Shown: one piece after another, positions 1 through 8,364 of the stretch
Position numbering within the stretch: position 1 is the first letter of the stretch
Layout of the letters: the number at the start of each line of letters is the position of its first letter
NCBI RefSeq assembly: GCF_900116105.1
Contig: NZ_FPAC01000010.1
Coordinates: 1 to 64,000 of the forward strand
From: Paenibacillus sp. 453mf
GTDB lineage: Bacteria > Bacillota > Bacilli > Paenibacillales > Paenibacillaceae
Length of the DNA: 64,000 nucleotides
Reading direction: 5' to 3'
Program-made: the position numbers and the translations under genes
Notes under the pieces: model-generated
Database searches by the model: none
What the model was told of the DNA's origin: nothing
Seen by the model: the letters and a program-made list of their open reading frames with translations, nothing else

Positions 1-118
1 GTTTGGTGGCGATAGCGGAGGGGTTCCACACGTACCCATCCCGAACACGACCGTTAAGCCCTCCAGCGCCGATGGTACTTGGACCGCAGGGTCCTGGGAG
101 AGTAGGACGCCGCCAAGC
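1..118 (+). rRNA. rrf: 5S ribosomal RNA
   Basis: The sequence has the typical Bacillota 5S layout: the first ten bases (GTTTGGTGGC) pair with the last ten (GCCGCCAAGC) to close helix I, and the conserved CCCATCCCGAACACG loop lies near position 40. It appears complete, beginning at base 1 of the window. It would be the last gene of a 16S-23S-5S operon lying upstream. In Bacillus subtilis an rRNA operon sits just before ctsR too, so the location is expected. Confidence 0.95.
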
Positions 119-124
119 ACACAT

Positions 125-160
125 AAGACACTATCGATTTTCATCGATAGTGTCTTTTTT
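125..160 (+). terminator. Rho-independent terminator of the rRNA operon
   Basis: A perfect 13-bp stem (125-137 with 144-156, arm AAGACACTATCGA) closes a six-base loop and runs into a T tract. It lies directly after the 5S gene and should end the upstream rRNA transcript. Confidence 0.93.
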
Positions 161-316
161 ATTTGCATGACCTCTTATATAGAGCTCTTCAGATTGACAA
201 TTAGATTTAGATCTGACACACTTTTGCTAGACTGAATCCCTATATTCACTTTCATAAATACATAGAGACTACAAATGTGCTAACTTACAAAATAATAAAA
301 ATAGTGAGGTGGGACC

Positions 317-1483
317 ATGGAAATTCGGCAATTGAAAATGGAAGAGTTTGATGTAAGTACACAGTTATCTGAATATGCTTTTAGGTATAAGCTGACAGCC
401 GATGAGAAGGAAAAGCGTAGGCAGCACTTCGTTCCTGAGCAGTACTGGGGCTTGTTTGATGATGAAGAGCTGCAAGCGAAGCTGACGCTATTGCCTTTTA
501 AAGTATATGTAAATGGTAAAATATTTGATATGGGGGGCATTGCGGGGGTCGCCACTTGGCCGGAAAATCGTAGAAAGGGTCATGTCTCCCAATTGCTCAA
601 GCATGCGCTGCAGGAAATGAAAAATCAAGGACAGAGCCTATCGTTCTTACACCCTTTTTTGGTGCCATTTTATCGTAAATACGGCTGGGAGGTCTTTGCG
701 GAATACAAAAGGTACTTCATTCAAGCTCACCAGCTCCCCCCAAGAGTAGAATACGAGGGGAAGATTGTCCGTGATGTAACAGATATCGCTATACTTGATG
801 GGTTGTATCAATCTTTTGTCAGTCGCTATAATGGTACCTTAGTCCGTGATGAAGCATGGTGGAAGCGCTCCGTGCTGAACGAGGATGGACATACGGCAGT
901 GTACTATTCTCCTGAAGGAGAGGCGCAAGGATATGTGCTTTACGAGAATAAAGACAAAGAGCTTATATGTGATGAGTTTGTTTATCTGAATGAGAATGCA
1001 CGCCGTGCGCTGCTGACTTATTTTGCAAACCACCCTAATGAGCAGTTTAAGATAAGCATGGTACCCGTAGACGACGAGCTGCCCTTCTTGCTGCCTGAAC
1101 CGAGAGTGAAGCAGGAGCTTGTTCCTTATTTTATGGCACGTATTGTTGATTTGAGAGCTTTTATCGATCAGTATCCGTTTGAAGCGAAGCATAGCTTGAA
1201 CCTGATCCTCCAAGTGGAGGATCCTGTCGCATCCTGGAATACGGGATTCTGGCAGCTGACCGTAAGCGAGGATGGACACGGCAATATAGAACCTCTTCCT
1301 TCTGATGATAAGTTATCTGCGGATGTATCTGGGGACATTCAGTCATTTACAGCGATGTTTATGGGCTACAAGCGGCCACGAGAACTTTATTTAATGGAAC
1401 GATTAGCAGGGAACCCGCTTAGAGCAACCCAGCTTGATCATGTGATTCCTGCGGGTCGAACATTTTTTATGGACTTCTTCTAA
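317..1483 (+). CDS. GNAT family N-acetyltransferase (Eis-like)
   Basis: A 388-residue protein with an N-terminal GNAT fold. The acetyl-CoA binding loop is seen at residues 81-93 (WPENRRKGHVSQL), and FYRKYGWE follows near residue 120, as in Eis-type acetyltransferases. Eis-like proteins of about 400 residues carry a second GNAT-like region and a C-terminal SCP2-like domain. The length fits, though the C-terminal half is only weakly recognisable by eye. These enzymes acetylate amines, including aminoglycosides in the mycobacterial relative; the substrate here is unknown. The ATG is preceded by GAGGTGGG. The gene stands alone between two terminators. Confidence 0.82.
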   Translation: MEIRQLKMEEFDVSTQLSEYAFRYKLTADEKEKRRQHFVPEQYWGLFDDEELQAKLTLLPFKVYVNGKIFDMGGIAGVATWPENRRKGHVSQLLKHALQEMKNQGQSLSFLHPFLVPFYRKYGWEVFAEYKRYFIQAHQLPPRVEYEGKIVRDVTDIAILDGLYQSFVSRYNGTLVRDEAWWKRSVLNEDGHTAVYYSPEGEAQGYVLYENKDKELICDEFVYLNENARRALLTYFANHPNEQFKISMVPVDDELPFLLPEPRVKQELVPYFMARIVDLRAFIDQYPFEAKHSLNLILQVEDPVASWNTGFWQLTVSEDGHGNIEPLPSDDKLSADVSGDIQSFTAMFMGYKRPRELYLMERLAGNPLRATQLDHVIPAGRTFFMDFF

Positions 1484-1529
1484 TTTAACTTTGTGGCAGC
1501 TCAGGCTTAGGTAAGATACTTGAAGTTTT

Positions 1530-1563
1530 AAACTCTCCTGAACAATTCAGGGGAGTTTTTTTC
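1530..1563 (+). terminator. Terminator after the GNAT gene
   Basis: Inverted repeat AACTCTCCTGAA / TTCAGGGGAGTT with a very short loop, followed by a run of seven or eight T. It separates the acetyltransferase gene from the ctsR operon. Confidence 0.9.
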
Positions 1564-1614
1564 GTAAGGCGCATATTTTATGTCAAAATGAGAAAAATGA
1601 AAAAGGAACGCCTC

Positions 1615-1642
1615 TTGAGAATTCTACATAATGTGATATAAT
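1615..1642 (+). promoter_or_regulatory. SigA promoter of the ctsR operon
   Basis: TTGAGA at 1615-1620 and TATAAT at 1637-1642 are spaced by 16 bases, with a TG one base before the -10 box (extended -10). The start site would fall near 1649, directly at the CtsR operator. This leaves a leader of about 225 nt before ctsR in which no gene was seen. Confidence 0.85.
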
Positions 1643-1650
1643 GAATACAA

Positions 1651-1683
1651 AGTCAAAGAAAGTCAAAGTCAACAGAGATCAAA
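1651..1683 (+). promoter_or_regulatory. CtsR operator (tandem heptamers)
   Basis: AGTCAAA-GAA-AGTCAAA at 1651-1667 matches the established CtsR consensus RGTCAAA-NAN-RGTCAAA. A second degenerate pair, AGTCAAC-AGA-GATCAAA, continues to 1683. The site overlaps the predicted start of transcription, so CtsR binding would block initiation. This is the classic autoregulation of class III heat-shock operons. Confidence 0.9.
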
Positions 1684-1875
1684 CAGATAAATGTATCAGG
1701 GGAATTCTAATGTGAGTTTTATATGCGAAAAAGATTCGCACTCCATCCGAGATGGGTAATTTCAAGGATGGGTAGTGATCTCAGTAGGGAGATTTTCCTT
1801 AGATACAGATGATCCGTGTTAATTTAATGTAATGATTTCGAGCTATTAAGGGGCTAATATATTGGGGGATGTAGA

Positions 1876-2337
1876 ATGCGCAATATTTCTGATATTATCG
1901 AGCAATATCTGAAAAATATTTTGCAGGATAGCTCAGAAGGCATGATTGAGATCCAAAGAAACGATCTCGCTGATAAGTTCTCTTGTGTACCGTCTCAGAT
2001 TAATTACGTCATCAGTACAAGGTTTACCCTTGAAAAAGGCTATCTGGTGGAAAGTAAACGTGGCGGGGGCGGATATATTCGCATTCAGCGTGTGGAGCTT
2101 CCTGCACAGTTTGCTCTAAACGGGCATTTCCATCAGCATATTGGGGATGAGATTAATCAGACGGCAGCAGAAGGGCTTATCTATCAGCTGGAAGAGGCCG
2201 GATTCCTCAACCGCAGAGAGGCTGCTTTGGTCAAGGCGGCTATATCGCGAGAAGTACTGCTTATTAAACTTCCCTATCGGGATCAGATTCGCGCTCGAAT
2301 GCTAAAAGCAATGCTGATCTCGGTCTTGGGCAAATGA
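1876..2337 (+). CDS. ctsR: Transcriptional repressor CtsR
   Basis: A 153-residue protein matching CtsR, the repressor of class III heat-shock genes. The N-terminal winged helix-turn-helix spans roughly residues 1-72, including the glycine-rich wing RGGGGYIRI that contacts DNA and senses heat in Bacillus and Geobacillus CtsR. The C-terminal helical domain mediates dimerisation and McsB/ClpC contact. The length equals the family norm (about 154). It is the first gene of ctsR-mcsA-mcsB-clpC and should repress its own operon through the operator at 1651-1683. McsB and ClpC relieve this repression during heat or protein stress. Confidence 0.97.
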   Translation: MRNISDIIEQYLKNILQDSSEGMIEIQRNDLADKFSCVPSQINYVISTRFTLEKGYLVESKRGGGGYIRIQRVELPAQFALNGHFHQHIGDEINQTAAEGLIYQLEEAGFLNRREAALVKAAISREVLLIKLPYRDQIRARMLKAMLISVLGK

Positions 2338-2387
2338 ATAGGATTGTTCATATGATCAAGAAAGTGAAGCAAAGGAGGTAAGCGGTT

Positions 2388-2909
2388 ATGATGTGTCAAC
2401 AATGTAATGAACGCGCAGCAACGCTCCATTTTACAAAGATAGTAAACGGAGAGAAGACGGAATTCCATATTTGCGAGAACTGTGCTAAGGAAAAAGGTGA
2501 CCATATCTCAGGTATCTCTAATGGTTTTTCCATTCATGGGCTCTTGTCTGGTCTTATGGACTTTGAATCAGGCAAATATAAAACGGCTGGAGCACCGTCT
2601 CCGGAGACACTTCGCTGTGAGCAATGCGGAATGACGTTTAGTCAGTTCAGTAAGCTGAACCGATTTGGCTGCAGCTCCTGCTACAATCATTTCTCCAGTC
2701 GCTTGGATCCGCTTCTGAAACGCGTGCATGGCAACACCACACATATCGGGAAAGTACCCGTACGCGCAGGGGAGAAAATCCACCTGAAACGAAGAGTGGA
2801 TGAATTCAAGCGTGAAATGCAGGAGAAGATCAATCTTCAGGAATTTGAAGAGGCCGCTAAATTGCGTGACCAGATTCGTGAGCTTGAAAAAGAGATAACA
2901 CAGGAGTAA
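2388..2909 (+). CDS. mcsA: McsA, zinc-finger activator of the McsB arginine kinase
   Basis: This 173-residue protein carries four CxxC motifs (CQQC, CENC, CEQC, CSSC, all within roughly the first 105 residues), which bind zinc and sense thiol stress in the B. subtilis protein. A C-terminal UVR motif at about residues 135-170 (EFKREMQEKINLQEFEEAAKL region) resembles that of UvrB. McsA stimulates McsB autophosphorylation. The ATG at 2388 follows AAAGGAGG; an ATG one codon later is possible. It sits 50 bases after ctsR and just upstream of mcsB, as in Bacillus. Confidence 0.95.
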   Translation: MMCQQCNERAATLHFTKIVNGEKTEFHICENCAKEKGDHISGISNGFSIHGLLSGLMDFESGKYKTAGAPSPETLRCEQCGMTFSQFSKLNRFGCSSCYNHFSSRLDPLLKRVHGNTTHIGKVPVRAGEKIHLKRRVDEFKREMQEKINLQEFEEAAKLRDQIRELEKEITQE

Positions 2910-2940
2910 AGTTTGGTAATAGAGTAAGGAGGTGTGCACC

Positions 2941-4002
2941 ATGTCGGATATCCGGTTTACCGAAAAACCACTAAGTGATTGGATGCGGAATACCGCTGCT
3001 GACTCAGAGATTGTAATCAGTAGCCGGGTAAGAGTCGCTCGTAATGTGCAGAGCTTTCCGTTTCCAATGCTGGCAACAGAAGAACAGTCGAGAGAAGTGC
3101 GTCGCAACATTATTGATGTTCTTGGATTTAAGGAGATTCATAAGTTTGGTGAATTCCATGTACTGAATTTGAATGAACTGGATCAATTCGATAAAGAAGT
3201 TCTGGTCGAAAAACATTTGATCAGCCCCGATCTTGCGAACGAATCGAGAAACGGAGCTGTAATCCTCAGTGAAGATGAATCCATTAGCATCATGGTGAAT
3301 GAAGAGGATCACTTGCGTATCCAATGTTTATTCCCAGGTTTCCAGGTGCAGGAGGCATGGAAGAGAGCATCAGCGATTGATGATGTGTTCGAAGCCCATA
3401 TCAATTATTCATTTGATGACAGAAGGGGCTATCTAACAAGCTGTCCTACCAATGTAGGCACAGGTCTCCGAGCTTCCGTAATGATGCATTTACCGGCTCT
3501 GGTCATGACGAAGCAAATCAGCCGAGTGCTTACTGCCGTATCACAAGTCGGTCTCGCTGTTCGCGGAATTTATGGGGAAGGCAGCGAAGCGACAGGGAAT
3601 CTGTTTCAAATATCGAATCAAATTACATTAGGACAGTCCGAAGCCGAGATTATTGAGAACTTATATAGTGTCGTTCTTCAGATCATTGGTCATGAGCGTA
3701 ATGCACGCGAGAGACTGATGCGAGATTCGAAGCAGCGCATTATGGACCGGGTTATGCGCTCTTACGGGATTCTGTCCCATGCGGTGATTATGGATTCTAA
3801 GGAAGCTGCACAGCGCTTGTCGGATGTTCGATTGGGCATTGACCTTGGGTTGATTGAAGAGCCCTCTATTGTGCAAATGAATGAACTGAATGTCATGACT
3901 CAGCCCGGTTTTCTACAGAAAAAATTCGGTGAAGAAGTCTTGGATCCCAATGCGAGAGACATCTACCGCGCACAAATGATTCGAGATGTTCTTAAACATT
4001 AG
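2941..4002 (+). CDS. mcsB: Protein arginine kinase McsB
   Basis: A 353-residue member of the ATP:guanido phosphotransferase family. It phosphorylates arginines on unfolded proteins and on CtsR, tagging them for ClpC-ClpP. Visible signatures are SSRVRVARN at residues 27-35 (nucleotide-phosphate contacts), the SCPTNVGTG loop with its cysteine near residue 168, and GEGSEATGNLFQISNQ near 210. The chosen ATG at 2941 starts MSDIRF and sits seven bases after AAGGAGGTG. A GTG nine bases upstream overlaps the binding site and is less likely. It lies 31 bases after mcsA. Confidence 0.96.
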   Translation: MSDIRFTEKPLSDWMRNTAADSEIVISSRVRVARNVQSFPFPMLATEEQSREVRRNIIDVLGFKEIHKFGEFHVLNLNELDQFDKEVLVEKHLISPDLANESRNGAVILSEDESISIMVNEEDHLRIQCLFPGFQVQEAWKRASAIDDVFEAHINYSFDDRRGYLTSCPTNVGTGLRASVMMHLPALVMTKQISRVLTAVSQVGLAVRGIYGEGSEATGNLFQISNQITLGQSEAEIIENLYSVVLQIIGHERNARERLMRDSKQRIMDRVMRSYGILSHAVIMDSKEAAQRLSDVRLGIDLGLIEEPSIVQMNELNVMTQPGFLQKKFGEEVLDPNARDIYRAQMIRDVLKH

Positions 4003-4134
4003 CCCTGAGAAAGTATTTGGATTTACCGTTAGAGCGAATGCTTTACTTTCTTGGGGATATAACAGTAATAACCCTGTTGAGTGCTGTTCTTGTCATAGGT
4101 AATAGGCAGGATAAGTAATCAGCTTGGGATGATA

Positions 4135-4167
4135 CCGACTATTGTCGGCCAGAGCTGTCCGTGACAG
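4135..4167 (+). other. Two tandem small hairpins in the mcsB-clpC gap
   Basis: CCGAC-TATT-GTCGG at 4135-4148 and CTGTC-CGT-GACAG at 4155-4167 lie in a 216-base gap with no gene. In Bacillus subtilis mcsB and clpC are nearly contiguous. There is no T tract, so these are not standard terminators. They could be RNA-processing or stability elements; the function is unknown. Confidence 0.5.
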
Positions 4168-4218
4168 GGCAACCTGGATAGAGATAAAAGCAATTAAACT
4201 TGTGGAGGTGCAAGAACT

Positions 4219-6672
4219 ATGATGTTTGGAAGATTTACAGAACGAGCGCAAAAAGTGCTGGCTTTAGCTCAAGAAGAAGCGGTTCGTTTAGGTCATAATA
4301 ACATCGGTACCGAACATATTTTGCTCGGCCTGATTCGAGAAGGCGAGGGCATTGCTGCCAAAGCTCTGATCGGTCTGGGTCTAGGACTTGAGAAAATTCA
4401 AGATGAAGTAGAAACGCTCATTGGCCGCGGTCAAGAGCAGCCTACGAACATTGCATATACACCACGTGCCAAGAAAGTCATTGAACTTTCGATGGATGAA
4501 GCACGTAAACTGGGCCATACCTACGTTGGAACCGAACATATTTTGCTCGGGCTTATCCGTGAAGGTGAAGGGGTGGCGGCACGAGTGCTGAACAACCTGG
4601 GCATCAGCCTGAACAAAGCTCGTCAGCAAGTGCTTCAATTGCTTGGAAGCAGCGAAGCGGTGTCCAGTCATAACGGAACACAAGCTAACGTTAGCACACC
4701 AACACTGGACAGCCTTGCACGCGACCTTACTTCCATTGCGAAGGAAGGCAACCTGGATCCGGTGATCGGCCGGAGCAAAGAGATTGAGCGTGTTATTCAG
4801 GTGCTGAGCCGCCGTACAAAGAACAACCCGGTGCTAATTGGTGAGCCAGGGGTAGGTAAAACAGCGATCGCTGAAGGTCTAGCTCAGAAAATTATTGCGA
4901 ACGAAATTCCTGAAACGCTGCGTGACAAACGTGTTATGACCCTTGATATGGGCTCCGTCGTTGCAGGAACGAAATACCGTGGTGAATTCGAAGACAGACT
5001 TAAGAAGATTATGGATGAGATCCGCCAAGCAGGAAATATTATTCTCTTCATTGATGAGCTGCATACGCTGATTGGAGCAGGGGGAGCAGAAGGAGCTATT
5101 GATGCATCGAACATCCTTAAGCCGGCTCTGGCCCGTGGAGAACTGCAATGTATTGGTGCGACTACCCTGGATGAGTATCGTAAATATATTGAAAAAGATG
5201 CTGCGCTTGAGCGCCGTTTCCAACCGATTAATGTCGATCAGCCTTCCGTGGATGAAGCGATTCAAATCCTGCACGGCCTGAGAGATCGTTATGAAGCGCA
5301 TCACCGTGTGAAAATTACAGATGAAGCGATTGAACAGGCAGTTAAATTGTCTGATCGTTACATTACTGACCGGTTCCTCCCGGATAAAGCAATTGACCTG
5401 ATTGACGAAGCGGGCTCCAAAGTAAGGCTCAACTCTTATACGGTACCGCCTAATCTTAAGCAGCTCGAGAACAGACTCGATGATATTCGCAAAGAAAAGG
5501 ATTCAGCTGTTCAGAGCCAGGAATTCGAGAAGGCGGCCGCCCTGCGAGATACAGAGCAGAAGATTCGCGAAGAGCTGGACGTAACGAAGAATCAGTGGAA
5601 GGAAAAACAAGGACGTACTGACTCCGAGGTAACGCCTGAAGATATCGCACAGGTCGTAGCCAGCTGGACGGGGATTCCTGTCAATAAGCTGAAGCAGGAA
5701 GAAACTGATCGACTGTTGAACATGGAAGGTATTCTGCACGAGCGTGTTATCGGGCAGGATGAAGCCGTTAAAGCAGTCAGCCGTGCAATCCGCCGGGCAC
5801 GTGCAGGTCTAAAAGACCCGAAACGTCCGATGGGCTCCTTCATCTTCCTGGGACCAACTGGGGTAGGTAAGACAGAGCTCGCTCGTGCTCTTGCCGAATC
5901 GATGTTTGGCGATGAGAATGCCGTAATCCGGATTGATATGTCCGAATACATGGAGAAGCACTCCACATCCAGACTGGTTGGAGCGCCTCCGGGATATGTT
6001 GGCTATGAAGAAGGCGGTCAGCTGACTGAAAAAGTACGCCGCAAGCCATACTCTGTTGTTCTCCTGGATGAGATTGAAAAAGCCCATCCGGAAGTATTCA
6101 ACATCCTGCTTCAAGTGCTGGAAGACGGTCGTCTGACAGATTCGAAGGGCCGTGTAGTCGATTTCCGCAACACACTCATCATCTTAACGTCGAACGTGGG
6201 TGCAGATGCCATTAAGCGTAATTCTACGCTGGGCTTTACGGCCGTTGTAGACGCAGGTGCGAATTATGACAACATGAAGGGTAAGGTGATGGATGAGCTG
6301 AAGAAGAGCTTCCGTCCTGAATTCCTTAACCGGATTGATGAGATCATCGTATTCCATTCCCTTGAGGAAAAACATATCGGTGAGATTGTTACCCTGATGG
6401 CGGAGGAGCTGCGTAAACGTCTGCGTGAGTATGATGTCGACTTTGAGCTGACAGATCAAGCGAAGTCGTTCCTTGCCAAAGAAGGCTTTGATCCTGCTTA
6501 TGGGGCTAGACCGCTCCGCAGAGCAATTCAGAAGCATATTGAAGACCGGCTCTCTGAAGAGCTGCTCACGGGTAATGTGATAAAGGGTGATTCCCTGCTT
6601 ATTGATGTGGACGAAGGAAATTTGGTGGTCACCAAAAAAGATAGTGTATCTACACCTACAAGTTCTTCTTAA
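4219..6672 (+). CDS. clpC: ATP-dependent Clp protease ATPase subunit ClpC
   Basis: An 817-residue Hsp100 unfoldase. Two Clp N-domain repeats (about 1-75 and 76-145) bind McsB and phosphoarginine-tagged substrates. The D1 AAA module has Walker A GEPGVGKT near 208-215 and Walker B ILFIDELHT. A UVR-containing middle domain lies near 420-455. The D2 module has Walker A GPTGVGKT near 545 and a VLLDEIEKAHPEV Walker B, followed by the C-terminal small domain. ClpC feeds substrates to ClpP, degrades CtsR, and controls competence and sporulation factors in Bacillus. Start MMFGRF matches B. subtilis; GGAGGT precedes it. Confidence 0.98.
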   Translation: MMFGRFTERAQKVLALAQEEAVRLGHNNIGTEHILLGLIREGEGIAAKALIGLGLGLEKIQDEVETLIGRGQEQPTNIAYTPRAKKVIELSMDEARKLGHTYVGTEHILLGLIREGEGVAARVLNNLGISLNKARQQVLQLLGSSEAVSSHNGTQANVSTPTLDSLARDLTSIAKEGNLDPVIGRSKEIERVIQVLSRRTKNNPVLIGEPGVGKTAIAEGLAQKIIANEIPETLRDKRVMTLDMGSVVAGTKYRGEFEDRLKKIMDEIRQAGNIILFIDELHTLIGAGGAEGAIDASNILKPALARGELQCIGATTLDEYRKYIEKDAALERRFQPINVDQPSVDEAIQILHGLRDRYEAHHRVKITDEAIEQAVKLSDRYITDRFLPDKAIDLIDEAGSKVRLNSYTVPPNLKQLENRLDDIRKEKDSAVQSQEFEKAAALRDTEQKIREELDVTKNQWKEKQGRTDSEVTPEDIAQVVASWTGIPVNKLKQEETDRLLNMEGILHERVIGQDEAVKAVSRAIRRARAGLKDPKRPMGSFIFLGPTGVGKTELARALAESMFGDENAVIRIDMSEYMEKHSTSRLVGAPPGYVGYEEGGQLTEKVRRKPYSVVLLDEIEKAHPEVFNILLQVLEDGRLTDSKGRVVDFRNTLIILTSNVGADAIKRNSTLGFTAVVDAGANYDNMKGKVMDELKKSFRPEFLNRIDEIIVFHSLEEKHIGEIVTLMAEELRKRLREYDVDFELTDQAKSFLAKEGFDPAYGARPLRRAIQKHIEDRLSEELLTGNVIKGDSLLIDVDEGNLVVTKKDSVSTPTSSS

Positions 6673-6983
6673 ATTTGTTTGCATCTGGATAGAATGAACT
6701 TAAGATTTCATTGTTCAATGCCACACGTATAACTAAAAATGTTGGAAAGGGTTCTTGTCGCGTGAGCGATAAGGACCCTTTTTTTCAGGCAAGTGCATGA
6801 TAGGCAGAAGTCATTTAAAAAGAACTGACTTGGAGAAAATACATCCTGTGTAAAGTTTGGTAATTATGCTTTACGTCAAAATGCATTCAATGTTAAACTT
6901 TTATTAAATCCTTTTTTAGTAAATTCGGCATTTGCACTTAAAGACGATTTTAATCGAATAGTGTAAAAATAAGGAGAAGTGAA
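6673..6983. other. Intergenic region clpC-radA
   Basis: About 310 bases. It holds the clpC terminator at 6746-6785 and then AT-rich DNA. I see no SigA promoter with two good boxes; TTGCAC at 6932 has no convincing -10 partner. A small CGATTTTAATCG inverted repeat lies at 6945-6956. No ORF with a ribosome binding site was found. Confidence 0.5.
6746..6785 (+). terminator. Terminator of the ctsR-clpC operon
   Basis: A 16-bp stem (6746-6761 with 6766-6781, two G-U pairs, arm AAAGGGTTCTTGTCGC) with a four-base loop, followed by T residues. Confidence 0.92.
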
Positions 6984-8351
6984 GTGGCTAAAGTTAAAAC
7001 GAAGTTTTATTGTACCGAATGCGGCTATGAAGCCCCTAAATGGTACGGTAAATGTCCGGGGTGTCAGTCCTGGAACTCCATGGTGGAGGAAACCGAAAGT
7101 ATTGTTAAGACACAAGGGAGAGGTTCTTCCCTTTTTGATAGTAAAGAAAAGCCTCAGCCCATCATAAACATAGAGAGTGACCAGGAGCCCCGCATCCTTA
7201 CAGGTATTAAGGAACTGAATCGAGTGCTCGGCGGCGGAGTCGTTCCGGGCTCTCTTGTTCTGGTCGGCGGAGATCCGGGTATCGGTAAATCTACGTTGCT
7301 CCTGCAAACCTCTCATGCTATGACTACAGCGGGACTGCGAGTGCTGTATATTTCCGGTGAGGAATCGGTAAGGCAGACGAAGCTGCGTGCAGATCGGCTG
7401 GAAGCTTTGTCTCCTGAGCTGTACGTGCTCAGCGAAACAAATATGGAACGGATTGAGGAAGCAGTCAAACAGGTGGAGCCGCATTTTTTGGTGATCGACT
7501 CCATTCAAACGGTGTATTTACCCGAAATTACGAGTGCGCCGGGCAGTGTGGCTCAGGTAAGGGAATGCACTTCAAGATTTATGCGAATTGCCAAAGGGCA
7601 GGGCATTGCGACCGTGCTTGTAGGGCATGTTACTAAGGAAGGGGCGATCGCAGGACCGCGAATGCTTGAGCATATGGTGGATTGTGTGCTCTATTTCGAA
7701 GGCGAAAGACATCATACGTATCGGCTGCTTCGTGCGGTGAAGAACCGTTTTGGCTCAACCAATGAGATGGGGATTTTTGAGATGGGTGAAATCGGGTTAA
7801 CCGAGGTTGCCAATCCATCCGAGATGTTCTTGTCCGAACGACCGCTTGGGGTAGCAGGCTCCACTGTTGCTGCCAGCATGGAAGGGACCCGTCCAATGCT
7901 TGTTGAGCTTCAGGCACTGGTATCCGCAACCCAATTCCCTTCTCCAAGACGTATGGCTACCGGTGTTGATTACAATCGTATGGCACTCATCATCGCCGTG
8001 TTAGAAAAGCGTCAGGGCATGTTTTTACAGAACCAGGATGCTTATATAAACGTTGCCGGAGGGGTGAAGCTGGATGAGCCCGCTATTGATCTGGCGGTTG
8101 CCGTCAGTGTCGCATCTAGCTTCCGGGATATGCCGACCAAACCTTATGATGTTGTGTTTGGCGAGGTAGGCCTTACGGGTGAGGTTCGGGCCGTATCTCG
8201 TGCGGAGCAGAGAGCAAAAGAAGCGCAAAAGCTTGGATTCAAACGGGTGATTATGCCAGAGAAGAGCCTAAAAGGCTGGAAGCACCCGAAGGGAATAGAA
8301 CTTATCGGTGTAAACACCGTCGGAGATGCACTAGCGGTTGCTTTAGATTAG
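6984..8351 (+). CDS. radA: DNA repair protein RadA
   Basis: A 455-residue RecA-like branch-migration ATPase acting in recombination and repair. An N-terminal C4 zinc finger (CTEC at about 10-13, CPGC at about 27-30) is followed by a RecA-type core with Walker A GDPGIGKST at about 96-104 and the RadA-specific KNRFG motif near 253-257. The C-terminal part is a Lon-protease-like fold without protease activity. The length matches the family. GTG start at 6984 is supported by AAGGAG eight bases upstream and by the typical RadA N-terminus (AKVKTKFYCTECG). It is followed 13 bases later by disA, as in Bacillus. Confidence 0.97.
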   Translation: MAKVKTKFYCTECGYEAPKWYGKCPGCQSWNSMVEETESIVKTQGRGSSLFDSKEKPQPIINIESDQEPRILTGIKELNRVLGGGVVPGSLVLVGGDPGIGKSTLLLQTSHAMTTAGLRVLYISGEESVRQTKLRADRLEALSPELYVLSETNMERIEEAVKQVEPHFLVIDSIQTVYLPEITSAPGSVAQVRECTSRFMRIAKGQGIATVLVGHVTKEGAIAGPRMLEHMVDCVLYFEGERHHTYRLLRAVKNRFGSTNEMGIFEMGEIGLTEVANPSEMFLSERPLGVAGSTVAASMEGTRPMLVELQALVSATQFPSPRRMATGVDYNRMALIIAVLEKRQGMFLQNQDAYINVAGGVKLDEPAIDLAVAVSVASSFRDMPTKPYDVVFGEVGLTGEVRAVSRAEQRAKEAQKLGFKRVIMPEKSLKGWKHPKGIELIGVNTVGDALAVALD

Positions 8352-8364
8352 GGGGCATTGAAAG

